Below are positions 1 to 12,354 of a stretch of DNA of 64,000 nucleotides, in pieces. Below the pieces are notes generated by a model. It made no database searches. It saw only the letters and a list, made by a program, of their open reading frames with translations, and was not told the DNA's origin. The position numbers and the translations under genes are program-made. The DNA is from Mixophyes australis (lineage: Eukaryota > Chordata > Amphibia > Anura > Limnodynastidae): positions 295,831,565 to 295,895,564 of the forward strand of contig JAVHZZ010000003.1 in the NCBI GenBank assembly GCA_036250195.1, given 5' to 3'. Position 1 is the stretch's first letter. Every line of letters begins with the position of its first letter.

Positions 1-1184
1 TATACTAGATTTTGTTGGTTATTGAAAAGGTCTGGTATAATTGGAAAATAGGATTAACAAAACTTTTAAAAGGGCATAAAATTGTGCCATGTCCCCATCA
101 AAAGTAGAAGGTTGGAATTCCGAAACTGAAAGCAAATTAGAAGTCTTAGTACCCTTGGATAACAGGGTAGTAGGAACCTTGGAAGGATAATTGCATTTGG
201 TAATCTTGAGATCCACACTGGAAGAATAGGCGACATATAACACACATGTCTTGGAGCTCCTAGAACTGGAGTTATTATCTGGACCAGCTGGACTGGATCC
301 AACAACTCGGATGACAGGAGTAGAAACTATCATGGAGATTAGACTACAGATGTCTTTGGCTAGAACAGAGTAGGAGTCCCCGACTGGGACAGCAGGGCAG
401 GAGTCCCTGACTGGGACAGAAATAGGACCAAAATGATAGAGTTCGGATGGAGTAGATACCCCTGACTCAGACTGAGCACGTATCCTGGAGGGCTTAGACT
501 GCAGACATATCCTTGGGGACTTGGACTGAGCACATATTTTTGGGAGCTCGGACTGAGCACATACCTCTAGGGTCTCAGACTGAACACAGTTCTGGGTGCT
601 CAGAGTGACAGTATATCTCTGGAAAATGAGCGCATATCTCTGGGACCCATTCTGAGCACAATTCTTTGAGGGCTTGGACTGAGTACAAAACTATGGGAAC
701 CCATACTGGGCACACAACTCGGAAGGCCCATACTGGACACACATTCGAAGCATCTCTGGAAGGGGAGCGCTATGAGGCATCTCTGGCAGAGCAGCGCTAT
801 GAGGCATTTCTGGCAGGGCAGCGCTACAAGGCATCTCTGGCAGGGCAGTGCTATGAGGTAGCTCTAGCTGGACAGCGCTATGCAGCATGTCTGGCTGGGC
901 ATATATCTCTGAAACATCAAGCAATCTACTAAACAGGAAGCAACCACTGGACCTTTAGTACAGGATGCAGTAACGTGGACCCCTGAAAAGGCTGCCGACA
1001 CCTGTGGGAACTCAAATTGGGCAGATGATTCTGGCAGCACTGGAGACTGGGAAGTTGACTCTGGAAACCGGGCAGTTTGTGTTAATCGATGCAGAATAGT
1101 CTGTGGCACCGGAGGGTGGGCAGTCTGTTGCCCTGGATGATTACAGTCTGACTTATTAACAGGAATGACTGAACCAGAGGAAGC
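1..1184. repeat. degenerate tandem-repeat-rich sequence of unknown origin
   Basis: No host gene is visible. From about 340 to 700 the sequence repeats loose motifs of the type 'ggactgagcacatat' and 'gactgggacag'. At 750-901 there is a clearer tandem array, listed separately. The stretch 930-1184 continues with similar 'ctggagactgggaa' motifs, and the same style resumes at 2014-2220 on the far side of an inserted element. It may be the non-coding spacer of an old LTR retrotransposon, but no protease, polymerase or LTR end could be seen, so the origin is left open. The short open frames here are a by-product of the repeats. Confidence 0.4.
750..901. repeat. 27-bp minisatellite, about 5.6 copies
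   Basis: The unit reads roughly gcatctctggcagggcagcg followed by ctatgag. Five full copies and a partial sixth lie end to end with 2-6 differences each. Because 27 is a multiple of three, both strands stay open and show 9-residue repeats; I see no evidence that they are translated. Confidence 0.8.
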
Positions 1185-1198
1185 AGAATCCTTGCTGA

Positions 1199-1999
1199 AG
1201 AAAAAATTAACCCACAGGCACTGGTTAAAAATAGTGATGCCAAAATCCAATAAGCTAAAATTATAGCAGGGTAAATAAAAGAGATAATAAAATTAATAAA
1301 GACAAACCTGCAACCTTCCATATACAACAAGTACTGTTACTTGCTAATAAACAGAAATAGAGAAAAAGCAAGTGGGGTGCCTGTAAATCTTAAAACAACA
1401 TATTTAAAATACTCCAAAAACGCCCAGCAAGCCAAAAGAACAGAACCTATTCACAAAAAAATTGTAGGTATATAAAAAACCTCTTTATAACAGCTAAAAC
1501 AGACTCAATGTCCAATAAAGGCATATGATAAAGGAGAATGTCCAGCAGCTTTGATGAAACTGCCCATTGAAGGGGCAGAGAAATGCGTTAGCAAGACACC
1601 AGAAAGCTCAGATGCACCTTGTGTTTTTTCTTTTTTCGTGTATACACTTTTTTCAGGACAATATAATGTATTCGAGCAATACATCACTTTTGCACGTTAT
1701 ACTGACAGCTGTATTCAATCCTAAAGACTCTAATATGGATTTCAAGAAGGATACCAGGAATTATCAACAATCCCTGTAAGGTACAACGCGGAGACAGTTT
1801 GGCATACAAAGTGTGCTTGGGCACCCTCATTACAGCTCACTATCGCTGGATATATTTTATTGAGGTCACTATTGTGTGGCTGTATTTATAATATCTTTGT
1901 ACCTAGGGGTATTTTGTCGGACATTCTCTTTTATCATATGCCATTATTGGACATTGAGTCTGTTTTAGCTGTTATAAATAGTGCTCTTTTATTATGTAG
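1199..1999. mobile_element. Penelope-like (PLE) non-autonomous insertion, 14-bp target duplication
   Basis: An 801-bp segment is flanked by a perfect 14-bp direct repeat, agaatccttgctga, at 1185-1198 and 2000-2013. The flanking DNA on both sides has the same 'ctgactgg' style, so the segment looks inserted. Inside is a 59-bp inverted repeat (1485-1543 against 1919-1977, two mismatches). Just inside the left arm lies a hammerhead-like motif. Penelope-like elements are known for inverted or direct pLTRs that carry minimal hammerhead ribozymes and for variable-length target duplications. No reverse transcriptase or GIY-YIG domain is present, so the class assignment is inference. Confidence 0.5.
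1551..1586 (+). ncRNA. hammerhead-ribozyme-like motif in PLE remnant
   Basis: The order is TTGATGA (1551-1557; the functional core would be CTGATGA), then a stem of CTGCCC (1560-1565) pairing perfectly with GGGCAG (1573-1578) around a 7-nt loop, then A-GAAA (1579-1583) followed by TGCGTTAG. This is the arrangement of the hammerhead core with its stem II. The C-to-T change at the first core base would be expected to abolish cleavage, so this is probably a decayed copy. Confidence 0.45.
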
Positions 2000-2013
2000 A
2001 GAATCCTTGCTGA

Positions 2014-3590
2014 CCTAACTTGGTGAGCCAGAATTCTCTCTGGAGTGGACTGAATGAGCAGTGCACTTGTAGGAGCTGACTGAAAAAAGCCATGTCCACT
2101 CTGGAGATGGCTGAAGGGGCGGTAACTACCTTGGAGCTGGCTAAGGTACCAGCGTCTTCTCAGGAGTTGGCTGGAGAGGCAGTGACTCCCTGGAACTGGC
2201 TGGAGAGGAAAAGAACTCTTGGGATAACATGGAAGTGCTTTGTACTGGCACAGTAAAGACTTAAGTGGTTTGCCCCTGTGTATGCATCAATACCTAGTAA
2301 TGAGAAGTAAAAGGCACAATAGCAGGACCTCTGGGGAATAGAGATACTGCTAGATAATACAATTAATGTAACAAGTTCAAAAGTCCTGGAGGTAGGAGCT
2401 GCTAATACAAAGCAGCATGCAAATACAGAAAGCTGCAGGCAGATCCTGACAACTACACTGAGCTGCATATACAGGGATATCATCTTGTTTGTGCAACACA
2501 CCCACTATTTCTTAGCACCTACTAAATTATATATTCCGAGATATCCTTAAACAATTCATCATTCTATATTTGGATGCCATTCTTATATATTATTAAATAC
2601 ACTGCAGGAACAGTGTCTTTATGTAAAAACAAAATCTAGTCTTATTAAGTCTTTGGGCTTATCGTTTTTATTTTAACAAACAAAATGCAAGTTTGATGAA
2701 ACATTAGTTCATTATTAGCTATATTGTTTCAGTTGTGGGCCTTCAAATAGATCCCCAAAAGATTATATTGGGCTTGCTAGCCCCCACTTCTAATGTTCCA
2801 ATTTTACCAAGATCTTTTCCACTGTTCCAGCCATTTGTTTAGCCCAAGTCTGTTCAAAGAGCCTTACTTACACTCAAGCAAAAATTAAATTTTGCTCCTA
2901 AATTGATTCACCCAGATCTGTTATTGCTTTCATTCATTTAGTCATCCCCTCACATAGAATTACCATGTAGGCTTTTCTTCATCCTTGTGAATTCCTTTTC
3001 TTGGATGATGACTCCTGCTGAAAAGAATTATGACATAGGCAATAAAGATTTACTGGAAAACAAGCTATCTTTTAAGAATGGTGTCATTTCTTACAGGCGA
3101 CCAAAAGCCCCCACCGCTTGGATGCCCACCCAGCACCACTGGCAGATGGGGGACCAATGTTGCCTTGCATGGAATCAGATATTGCTTTGCTTTGTGGAGG
3201 CTGGGGCCTCCCCCAGGACCAGTCACCAATGCACTGCACTGCAGATCCATTCTTTCCCTTGTTAATTGTATGAGCTGTGCAGGTATGAGCTTCCCAAGTG
3301 CTGGAGTCTGGGGTCGGTCCCAGGAGTGGCTACTGCTGGCAACAACCAGATTACTGCCAAGATTGTGCCTACATAATTCACCCCATCCTCCACCTGCTGC
3401 TTGGCTTTATGGGTTTGCATGAGGTTCAACAGCAAGAAACAGTGGTTCATATTAACTTTTGAAACTTTATCCTCCTCCAAAACTCATTGTTGTGGATTCT
3501 AAAAAAGGGTATCAAGTAACAAGTATTCTAGCCTCTAGAATTTATAGAGGCAAATTACAATACACAATTTGCTGGAAGGCAAATGCTCTC
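2014..3590. other. intergenic, no gene seen
   Basis: The first 200 bases continue the 'gagctggctg' type repeats seen before the PLE insertion. The rest is AT-rich sequence without coding signal. At 3078-3420 several overlapping frames are open on both strands, but they resemble no family I recognise and contain no motif. Confidence 0.5.
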
Positions 3591-3599
3591 GAGGAGAGC

Positions 3600-4150
3600 T
3601 CATAGGAAAATGTCCATAGGGTTAATGCCCCATGAAGGAGAGTTCAGCATCATTTACTCCTTATAAAACTGGGCATATGCCAGTAGATGCTTATGGCAGA
3701 CAGTGGGGATATCAGGAAGATGTTGAATATTCTGGGCTCCTCTCACAAAACTATATCTCAACTCTAACCACTTATTTCTTTGCCATAGTTATTGAGTGTT
3801 TCCTGTTATCCTGGTCCTGTTTGTTGACTCTCGCACTCTTCCCTGATTCCTGAATTTAATTCTCATTTAGCTGATTACCTGTTCTGGATCTTGAACTCTC
3901 TTTTGCCTTATCATCTGTTCTGACTCCTATCTCAGTCTAAACTGCAAGTGTTTACATGCTACATCATTTCTGCACTGGTTCTTAAACCCTGGTCTAGCTG
4001 ATCATCTGTTCAAACACATGGCTCTGTTTGCCTGCTACATTATTGCTACACTGCACCATGAACTCTGGTCTGGCTTATCACCTGTTATGACTCCTGCCTC
4101 AGAAAGGCCTAAATAAACTGCAAGTCTGTCCCCCAGCACTCATTTGCTGC
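3600..4150 (+). repeat. possible LTR-like or tandem-derived segment
   Basis: A TATAAA-like box (near 3660) is followed by about 400 bases in which phrases such as 'ctgatcatctgttc', 'cctggtctagctgat' and 'gactcctgcctcag' recur at roughly 100-base intervals, ending with an AATAAA near 4110. The combination of TATA, degenerate internal repeats and a polyadenylation signal is seen in frog LTRs, but no terminal TG/CA with target duplication was found. Confidence 0.25.
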
Positions 4151-4910
4151 AAAAACACTAAATTGTTTCTAAAGGAAAATTAAAAGGTGTAGGTTACATG
4201 CATTTGAAAATATATATTCAAGCCATCTACCCCTGGTCCTAACTCTGAACAGTGAGATTATCCACATTGGGGCACATTTATTAATGCAAATTAAATTCAG
4301 AGCAAAACATACCAAAGGGTACCCCAAAATCTCTATCAGGCATTAGAAGAACTAGAAAACCAGATGGTAGCTGCACATCTTATCTGCTTCTAGTAAAAGG
4401 CATTTACAGATACAACAATAGCATAACAGTTGTATTGCAAAGAATGGACAGAATGGCAGTGTCCATATAAAGGAATGCATAGTCAGATTTATAATCAGGC
4501 ACAGAAGGCATGTTGTTATGGGGGCATTCACAGCAAACGTGTGTGTACGTTATTTTTGTTTGCATGTTATGCATAAGAAAATGCCTATTTTACACAAAAA
4601 AACAGACATACGTGCAACTCTATATGAGCCCAATTTTATCTTAAAAGCTGAAATTTTATAATGATTAGCTCACACATTGGAGGGTGACCAGGAACATTAA
4701 CTGTGCCTTGTTTATAGTGTGAAATCAGCACTGAGATTGCTTAAAATGTTAATATTTATTTTTATCTCTAGTTCACTTGGGCCAGATTTTAGGAATTTGG
4801 TGAAAGTCTAGAGTCTAAGATGACACCTTCAACATGAAGGTGATTTGTTATAGTAATTATTTTTGAATTAATCACTTTTATATTCCCTTGTTCATTAAGG
4901 GCCTCGTTTA

Positions 4911-5180
4911 GGGCCTGATTCATTAAGGAAAGCAAAGCAATGAAAAGGAGTAACTTTGCACCTTGGCAAAACCATGTGGCATTCAAAGGGGGGTAAATTT
5001 AAAATGTGGGGATGTAGATTTAGAGTTGAGAGATGGGCATATCCTAGCTCAACTCTAAGTTGCAATATAAAAAAAAATATATAAAGTTAACCAGGATTTA
5101 TATACTACATGCAAAAGCAGGAATAAAAATTGCATTTACAACTTGCATGGGTTGTTCAGGTACAACTTTATATGAGTCTA
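4911..5180. repeat. MITE-like repeat, 'GATTCATTAAGGAAAGCAAAGC' type family, copy 1
   Basis: It begins with gggcctgattcattaagg and continues with aggagtaactttgcacc, then a segment reading gtaaatttaaaatgtgggga and tagagttgagagatggg. The same blocks occur in this window near 23.4, 51.2, 54.4 and 60.4 kb. Complete copies begin and end with complementary 'gattcattaagga / tccttaatgaatc' termini, which suggests a DNA-transposon-derived family of about 290 bp. No coding potential. Confidence 0.65.
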
Positions 5181-6819
5181 TAAATGAGTTACAGGATTGT
5201 AGTATAAGCTAAAGTTGGCACATAGTCATTATTGGTGGTTAATTGTTTCTGGGGGATGGGATGTAGGGTAGTTTTCATACTTCTAATCAGAGCATTCAGA
5301 GAGGGAAGGGGCTGCTGAGAGAAGATTGACTGGGGTCAGAAATTTAAATCCAGGTCTGTATGTCCATTGGCATAGAATAATATTTGGATTGATGCTAGAA
5401 AATTATCCCTCCTAAATAATAACAGTCTATAGCTGTGCAGGTTGGGAGTGTTCATGCTAGGTGCTTCCAAATGGACATGCTCCAAGCGTTACCCCTGCTA
5501 ACTTCCCTTCCTCCCTCATTGGATTTATATTAAACAACTGTCCCAGGTCATTGTGACCTCAGATCTCATTGCTGAACAATATGCAGTGTCGCCAAATGGA
5601 CTGAAGAGTTCAACTGTTAGTCTGGACACACATAAATGCAATCTGTTGTTTTTTATATATATTGCTGACAAGGATTTGAATTATTACCTTATTAGATAGC
5701 AATTGAACATTTTATTAAAAAAAACATACAAAATTAAATTGTAGTTGACTCATAAAATCATAAAATACTTTATATTATGTATTTGAAAAACAGTTATCTT
5801 GATTATTTAAAATTAATCGTTTTGCCATTTTTGTGTATAATTAAGCGGTGATTAGTGCATAATGTTTTCATTTAACCTTAAGATTCATGCTAATAATTAT
5901 ATGAAATGTTCAAACATTTAAGACAATTTATAGATAAGAAAATGTTCCTAAATAAATTAACATTATGTAATATGTACAAATGTGCATTCAAAATGGAAGA
6001 CTGGTAGCCTGGTTTCATCAAGCATTGTGGAACCATGTGTGGAACTAACATCTGATAATAAAAGCAATAGAAGCTTACATTTAGCTAACATTTCCTTTCA
6101 TGGTTTCTCCCTTTCTGTCAACTCACAGCAAGCTATGTTAGTTGCTTACAATTGAATTACTACATGGTTCTAGTTTAAATCTCTCTTTCATCCTTAATAA
6201 AGTTGAACAACTACAAGTATCATACAGCTCTTGAACAGTGGATAACACTAGGGGCATTGAATAGATATGTGGGACACTAAACAAGTAATCAGGGGTGGAG
6301 TGGCCATAGGCCTCACTGAGAATTTTCCCGGGAGCACCTTCAGGTCATGGGGCCACTTAAGCCCTTTTTTAAAACTTTTTATTTCACCTACTAATCTTAG
6401 TTTCATCTTCCGAGTCCTTTAGAGCCTTCCTGCGTAAGAGCTGTACCGTGCTTGCGTCACCTGAGACCTGCTGCATCTGCCTTGCACCTAACACACATTG
6501 CCAGGCCCAAATCTCCTGCCAGATTGCACCTAGGAGATCCAACCAGCTAACTCCCCCTGCTAGCCTCCTGGCTTTGATATATCACACTAACATCTACAGA
6601 GGTGCTCATGAGTTCTAACTGCACACCTGGTGTATCTGTGTGCATGCCAGGCTTAGGCCTTCACATTCACCTAGTACTCTCAGAGGTAGAGAGACTCAGC
6701 AGCCATATTTTTCAGCCCCACATTTCAGTTTACCTTGGCCACTTATTCACAAGCCATGCTGGGCCACATAAGCACGTCCTCTTGGAAATGCGACATTTAA
6801 ACTCTATATTACCCCCATA
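5181..6819. other. intergenic, AT-rich, no gene seen
   Basis: Mostly A+T-rich sequence. Around 6290-6350 'ggggtggagtggccatagg' resembles the end of an old hAT-type element, but a partner end was not located. No open frame has recognisable content. Confidence 0.5.
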
Positions 6820-7085
6820 AGGCATGAGTGGTGGTATTGCTGTCATGTTATGGTAGTAGTGATATTGCTGTAGTGTGACGGTTGGTATAGCTGTAGTTTG
6901 TGGGAGTGGTGGTTGTGGTATTGCTGTAACATGTGGGAGTGGTGGTGGTATTGTTGTAGTGTGAGGGGAGATGGTATTGCTGTATTATGCTGGTAAAGGG
7001 GGTATTTCTGTAGTGTGATCGGGTTGAGTGATATTGCTATAATGTAGAGACAGGTGTTTCTGTAATGCGGGGCAGGGTATTGCTG
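6820..7085. repeat. irregular TG-rich minisatellite
   Basis: The phrase 'gtggtattgctgtagtgtgg' recurs about seven times at irregular spacings of 30-45 bases (for example 'tagtgatattgctgtagtgtga', 'tggtattgctgtaacatgtg'). Copies are strongly diverged. No coding role. Confidence 0.6.
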
Positions 7086-7289
7086 AAATCCATTTGATCT
7101 GACTCAGCCTACTGACAATTTAACCACATGAGAGTGAATAGAATCTTTTTCTGGGGTACTTTAAATTCCTAATACTCCCCTGCAAACAATTTATTTAGAC
7201 CAATTGTTAATATGTTGACATGTCTCTGAATGTTATATCTACAGTCCATTCACAGCATGTAATACAATAGCAGTGTTAAACGGTCTAAT

Positions 7290-9110
7290 TGCAGATAACC
7301 ATTTATAAGACAAGGTTCATGTTCATCATGTTCCAGGGGAAACAGAGAATTGGACTCTATCACTCAAACAACCTCAACCTCCTGACAAATTCAAAAACTA
7401 TATTACACACTCAGACACTGTCTCACCTGCAGTCCTTTCACATGGTGGCCTCCATCTCATCCAAACCTCCAGACCTGGAGACAGAGAAGGGGGTGGGGTT
7501 GGAGTACATTTTTCCAACATTGCACATTCACACTTCTGCCAAATAACCTTTCATTCATGATCACATCTTTTGAAGTACATGCTATTTGGATTTTTAACCC
7601 ATCCTCAATGCGTGTTGCTGTGATCTATCGCCCCCTGTACTACAGGGGGCAATAGAAATGTTTCATGAACATTTCTCTGCATGGCTCCTTCACTTCTTAT
7701 CTTCCATCATCCCCACCATTGTCATGTGTGATTTCAACATCATCATTGATATTTTAGGTTTCAATTTTGCTTCCAAACTACTCTCTCTAAATTCCTTCTT
7801 CAGCTTCTCCCAGTGGGCTGAATCCTCTACACTTCGGGATAGCCACTGCCTTCATCTTGTTTTATCTACACTATTCGCAGTTTCTCCTTCCCCCCTCTCA
7901 GATCATCACCTTATCAGCTACAAACTTTCCCCCAATACTTTAAACTCTGCTGTCAAGCTCTACCAAGCCTTCTCATAACCATAGAAATCTTAACTCAATT
8001 AATTGTAAACATTTCTCCACCTCTTTTCAACACTTTCTCTCCCAAATATCTACATTTCCCTCTCTTGATATGGCAGTATCACACATTTTCAAAACTCTGG
8101 CAACAGCCCTTGATCAATTGACTCCAGCAACTCTTCATACTACGAGTCTACTTCATCAGTCTTTGCACACTAAAGTAACACAAAATCTTCAAAAATGTTC
8201 TCGCAAAGCAGAACGTAAATCTTGTACCTCCAATGATTTCTTCACATATACTGCCAATCCTATCAAAATTCTCTGGACACTGCTAAAAAAATAAATAAAT
8301 CCTAACTCTCATCTCTGCTCAGGCTTCTAACCCCAAACACCTTTTTAATACATTAAAATCTTTTCTCAACCATATCACCCCAAGCCTTCTGACTACTACC
8401 AGTGCCTATGGTCTTACTTCCTACTTCAAGGACAAGATTGATAAGATCTGAGTTGAAATGGAAGGATCATCCTCGACAAACAACCAGCTCAATTTCTTCC
8501 TGGCACCCTCTCTCACAAACAAAGATGTAGTATCTACTCTCCTCTTATCTTCCTACTCTACCTCTTGTCCTCTTGATCCTATACCCTCACAAATTGCTAG
8601 ATTCCTGTCACCTGTGCTCATCCCACCCCTAACTAAAATCTGAAATCGCTCTCTCTACTGGTATCTTTCCATCATTATTCAAGCATGCAGTGATTACTCC
8701 TATTCTGAAAAAAAAAATTAATTGTGACTCAAACTTACTCTTAATTACTCTAAACGAGCTCTCATGCCACTCCAAGCTTTCTTGAAAGAATTGCCTACAC
8801 TTGCATCACAAGCTTTCTTTTCTCACACAACCTATTGGCTCCTCTTCAGTAAGGCTTTCGTTCTCTACACTTCAGAGAGACTGCATTGACTAAGGTTGTA
8901 GATGATTTGATCACTGCTAAATCTGACTGGACCAATATGAAATATGTAGCACTTTACATAATATATCAAACTCCCATTATCCCATAGATTGTAAGCATAC
9001 GAGCAGAGCCCTCTTACCTCTCTGCCTGTATAACCCAGTATTGTTTTATTACTGCTTTTGTTCCCAATTGTAAAGCACTATAGAATTGCTGGTGCTATAT
9101 ATTGTAATGG
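7290..9110 (+). pseudogene. L2-type LINE, broken endonuclease/RT fragment
   Basis: This is an inactive non-LTR retrotransposon. Fragments of the AP-endonuclease domain are readable: VAVIYRPL (about 7608), a degenerate [C]DFN motif in the 7658-7978 frame (GDFN in active copies), and LSDHHLIS near its end. At 8458-8640 the N-terminal RT region is seen (SCPLDPIPS), then a small RT piece (ALTKVVDDL-like, near 8885). The catalytic RT core is missing through deletion. It ends in the family's usual 3' tail: gattgtaagc, then aaagcactatagaattg and ctggtgctatat (9060-9105). Several frameshifts and stops are present. The L2 assignment within the CR1/L2 group rests on motif style only. Confidence 0.75.
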
Positions 9111-9317
9111 CACAGTCGTGTATTATATTAAGGTTACATTTAATAAACAGCATTCCTCCATGTTAAACTTGTGAGAGGGGGGGCATGGTATTTGAGGGGC
9201 TACATTTTAAAAAGTATTAAAGCTATTAAGCTGAAATTTGGCATGTGACTGGAGAACCGTCCAAAGGTGCCGCATGCCAAATCTCAGGAAAAAAAAGAAA
9301 AATGACAAATTAGGAAT

Positions 9318-9591
9318 CAGGGGCGGATCTAGGAAATTGTTATACCCGGGGCGATTTACGCTCCACCCCCTTTCCGTCATCTAAGGCTGCCGGCGGCTGC
9401 ACAGTATGTGCAGGTCCGCTCGGCAGTGACAGTGTGCTGTCCCGCTGCTCTGATTGTGTTTAAAACACAATCAGAGCAGCCGGGCAGCACACTGTCACTG
9501 CTGAACGGACCTGCACAGTGTGCAGCTGTCGGCAGCAAGCCCCTGCTAGGGGGGGCGATTGCCCCGATCGCCCCCCCTGGATCCGCCACTG
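9318..9591. mobile_element. hAT-type MITE, 8-bp TSD ttaggaat
   Basis: Termini caggggcggatctag and ctggatccgccactg are inverted repeats, and the flanks carry a perfect 8-bp duplication ttaggaat (9310-9317, 9592-9599). The interior (about 9390-9530) is a large imperfect palindrome centred on tttaaaa near 9460, with GC-rich arms. The 8-bp duplication and CAG...CTG ends are the hAT signature. No transposase. Confidence 0.88.
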
Positions 9592-10562
9592 TTAGGAATA
9601 ATCTAAAACTTAAAATCTCGCCGTTTTTTTCCACTTCGTGTTTTGCAAAAGTCACAGTTTTTCAGTTTTTTTGGGAAAGCATAACTCAGTGTACAGGAGG
9701 TTTTTAGACTTGGGATTTGTTTTATTAGAAAGCTATTAGGACTTAAGAGTGCCTTTGAGGGTTTAAAAATATTGAGAAACTTATAGTTTTTTACAATTTG
9801 GTAAAATATGCCCCATTTTAAAGATAGGGGATATCACAGAATGTCATAACGTCATGCGCATGTCAGATAGAGATATGTGTTGGGTGCACTCAGAGTGGCT
9901 TCACTTGCGAGTACAAATATGTCTGACCTCCCTCGCTAAGAAATTTCCTTCTGTGAGCAGGATTAGCCATTAGCCATATTTGTGGGGTAAAGGGGGTCTG
10001 GTTGCGGTTTTGGGGATGCGGGGGACACACACTAGAAATTTTAGCCCTGGCACTGCTCTTATTTCAAAGTTTAATGCAGTGCTAGAAGCGGCTGTTACAG
10101 AGCATATTTTAAACCTCCCGCCCCTCATTGACATCAGTTATTTTATTCACTGCACTGAGCTGGGGGCGGGAGATTTGAAAAGTGCTCTATGTATGTTGAA
10201 GGAAAGCTTCTCTCTGTCTCTCCTGTTAAGAATCATGAAGAGTGGAAGATATAGATAATATAGTGTGTGCTCCCTCCTGTCTAATCCCAGTGTACTTTGT
10301 AGGTATGAAACCCTCTCCCTGCTGCCCAGTGTTAGTCTCTGCTGCCCCAAGACTCAGTGACAGCAGCTCAACAGCATAAACAGAAGCAGATAATTACCTC
10401 TAGCTGGACCGCAGCTTCTCTTGCTGATCGGATCGCTGGCAGGCTTGTGGTAATGTAGTCTTGCGGCAGCCTTTGTATCCGTTCTCTGCTAGCAGGGTCC
10501 TATGTACATAGTGTCGGATCAAAGTAATGTGCAGAGCCCAGAGCAGTGTAAAGGAGGAGGAA

Positions 10563-10640
10563 TGAATAAAGAGATCTCTTTTTCCTGTGTTGATCGAGAT
10601 TAACCTACGTGTTTCACTCACAACAATGGGCTTTTACAGG
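10563..10640 (-). repeat. degenerate PLE-type hammerhead-like remnant
   Basis: On the minus strand the order is CCTGTAAAAGCCCA, a short loop, TGAGTGAAACACGTAGG. This resembles decayed copies of the CTGATGA...GAAAC core described for the motif at 15.3 kb, but the first core box is damaged and the stem only partly pairs. The preceding 10.15-10.56 kb has no recognised coding content. Confidence 0.25.
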
Positions 10641-10729
10641 AATACAATGTTCAGTGGGGTTGTGGTTGCGCTCTTAATTTTTAAACAACCGAGATTTAAA
10701 GGTGCTCTATGCTGCACCATACCATATCT

Positions 10730-10746
10730 GTCCCCCCCCCCCCCCC
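10730..10746. repeat. poly(C) tract
   Basis: A run of about 16 C residues after 'atctgtc'. Such runs are prone to length error and slippage. Confidence 0.8.
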
Positions 10747-10869
10747 AAATGCCCTGGGTCATCTGATCTCCCCGCCCTTTCTGCTATGGGGGATCAACCC
10801 GGAAGTAAATTCATACAACCCAGGCACTGAGGGCACATCACCAGCTGGTGCCCAATCGGAGCCACCAGG

Positions 10870-11915
10870 ACAACTTGAGAGGAAGCTAGTGCACAGGTGG
10901 TGATGAGAGAAAAGCTTGTGAGCAGGTGGTGACATGTGAGAAAAAAGCTGGTACGAAGGTGGTGATGAACAAACAGACATACTTCACCCAATCACTGCCT
11001 GCAAGAACATATGTTACATACTGCACCCCATTACTGCCTGCCAGAACATACATACTGCACCCCATCATTGCTTGCCAGAACATACCTACAATCATCCTGC
11101 ACCCCATCACTGCCTGCCAGAACATACATATATTCATAGTGCACCCCATAACTGCCTGCCAGAGCATACATACTGCACCCCATCACTGCTTGCAAGAACA
11201 TACATACATTCATACTGCACAACACCCCTGCCTGTCAGAATATACATACATATATATTGCACCCCATCACTGCTTGCAAGAACATACATACATAAACACT
11301 GTACCCCCTCACTGCCTGCCAGAACATACATACACACACTGCACGCCATCACTGCCTGCCAGAACATACATACACAGATGCTGCACCCCATCACTGTCTG
11401 CCAGACCATACATACATACATACTACACGCCACCATGGCTGCCAGAAGATACATACAGACCGCACCACTTCCTGCCAGAGCAAACATACATACCCCACTA
11501 CTGCCTGCCAGAACATATATACTGCACCAATGCCTGCCAAAACATACATACTGCACCCCATCACTGTCTGCCAGAACATACATACTGCACCCTATCACTG
11601 CCTGCCAGAACATACATACTGCACTCTACCACTGCCTGCCAGAACAAACATACATGTGTGACATGTGACAAAAGCTGGTGCGCAGGGGGTGACATTAGAA
11701 AGAAGCGTTTATGCAAAGTGGTGACGAGTGAAAATAGAGCTGGTGTGCAGGGAGGTTACATGTGAAAGTAAAGCTTAGTGAGAATGGGGTGTCATGTGAG
11801 AGAGACAGGTACACAGGAGGTGACATGAGAAAAAAACTGGTGCAATTGTCAGTGACGTGTGCATGCGATCACAAAGCTTGTGGGCAATGGGGTATGTGTG
11901 AGAAAAAGACTTATA
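10870..11915. repeat. nested minisatellites (array A split by array B)
   Basis: Array A has a unit of roughly 35 bp reading gagaaaaaagctggtgcaca then ggtggtgacatgt; copies lie at 10870-10975 and again at about 11655-11915. Array B occupies 10985-11655 with a 33-46-bp unit reading tgcaccccatcactgcctgc followed by cagaacatacata, in about 17 copies. Array B sits inside array A as if amplified within one A unit. Long frames on both strands (up to 279 codons) are repeat artefacts: they show the same peptide with no start context and no homology. Confidence 0.85.
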
Positions 11916-12042
11916 CTGGAAATGGAGGGTATTAGGTTTAGAGAAAATCTGAGGAAAAATTACTTTATCAAAACGGTAGGGAACAGGTGGAATAGGCATC
12001 TAACAGAGGTGATAGAGGCTAATATAATAGAGCAATATAAAC

Positions 12043-12354
12043 CATACTTGCCAACTTTTTTCATATGGCTTCCGGGAGCTGCGGGAGGGAGGTGGGCGTG
12101 TAGGGGGCGGGGCTCCGGAAATCGCGTCATTTTAGCCCCGCCCCCGTGAAATAATGACGCAAATCGCGTCATTTTACAGCGGGGGCGGGGCCAGACGCCG
12201 CGATTCCCGGTGAATGGCGGCGTTTGAACAAAATTCTGGCCACTTCACTAGGAAGTGGGCAGATCAGGGAGATTGCCACACTCTCCCGGGAGTCCGGGAG
12301 ACTCTCGCGAAATGCGGGAGTCTCCCGGATATTCCGAGAGAGTTGGCAAGTATG
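12043..12354. mobile_element. hAT-type MITE, CATACTTGCCAACT family, TSD atataaac
   Basis: The ends catacttgccaact and agttggcaagtatg are perfect inverted repeats, and the 8-bp duplication atataaac is intact on both sides (12035-12042, 12355-12362). The interior is GC-rich with 'tctcccgg' palindromes. Two more diverged copies lie at 58655-58916 and 62618-62899. Perfect ends and duplication suggest that this copy is the youngest of the three. Confidence 0.9.

Noticed and set aside
3078..3422. Possible gene with frames open on both strands
   Set aside because: No motif, no splice signals and no neighbouring exon; composition is like other non-coding repeats here.
10926..11765. 279-codon plus-strand open frame
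   Set aside because: It is made wholly of the ~36-bp minisatellite; other frames and the opposite strand are equally open, with no splice or start context.
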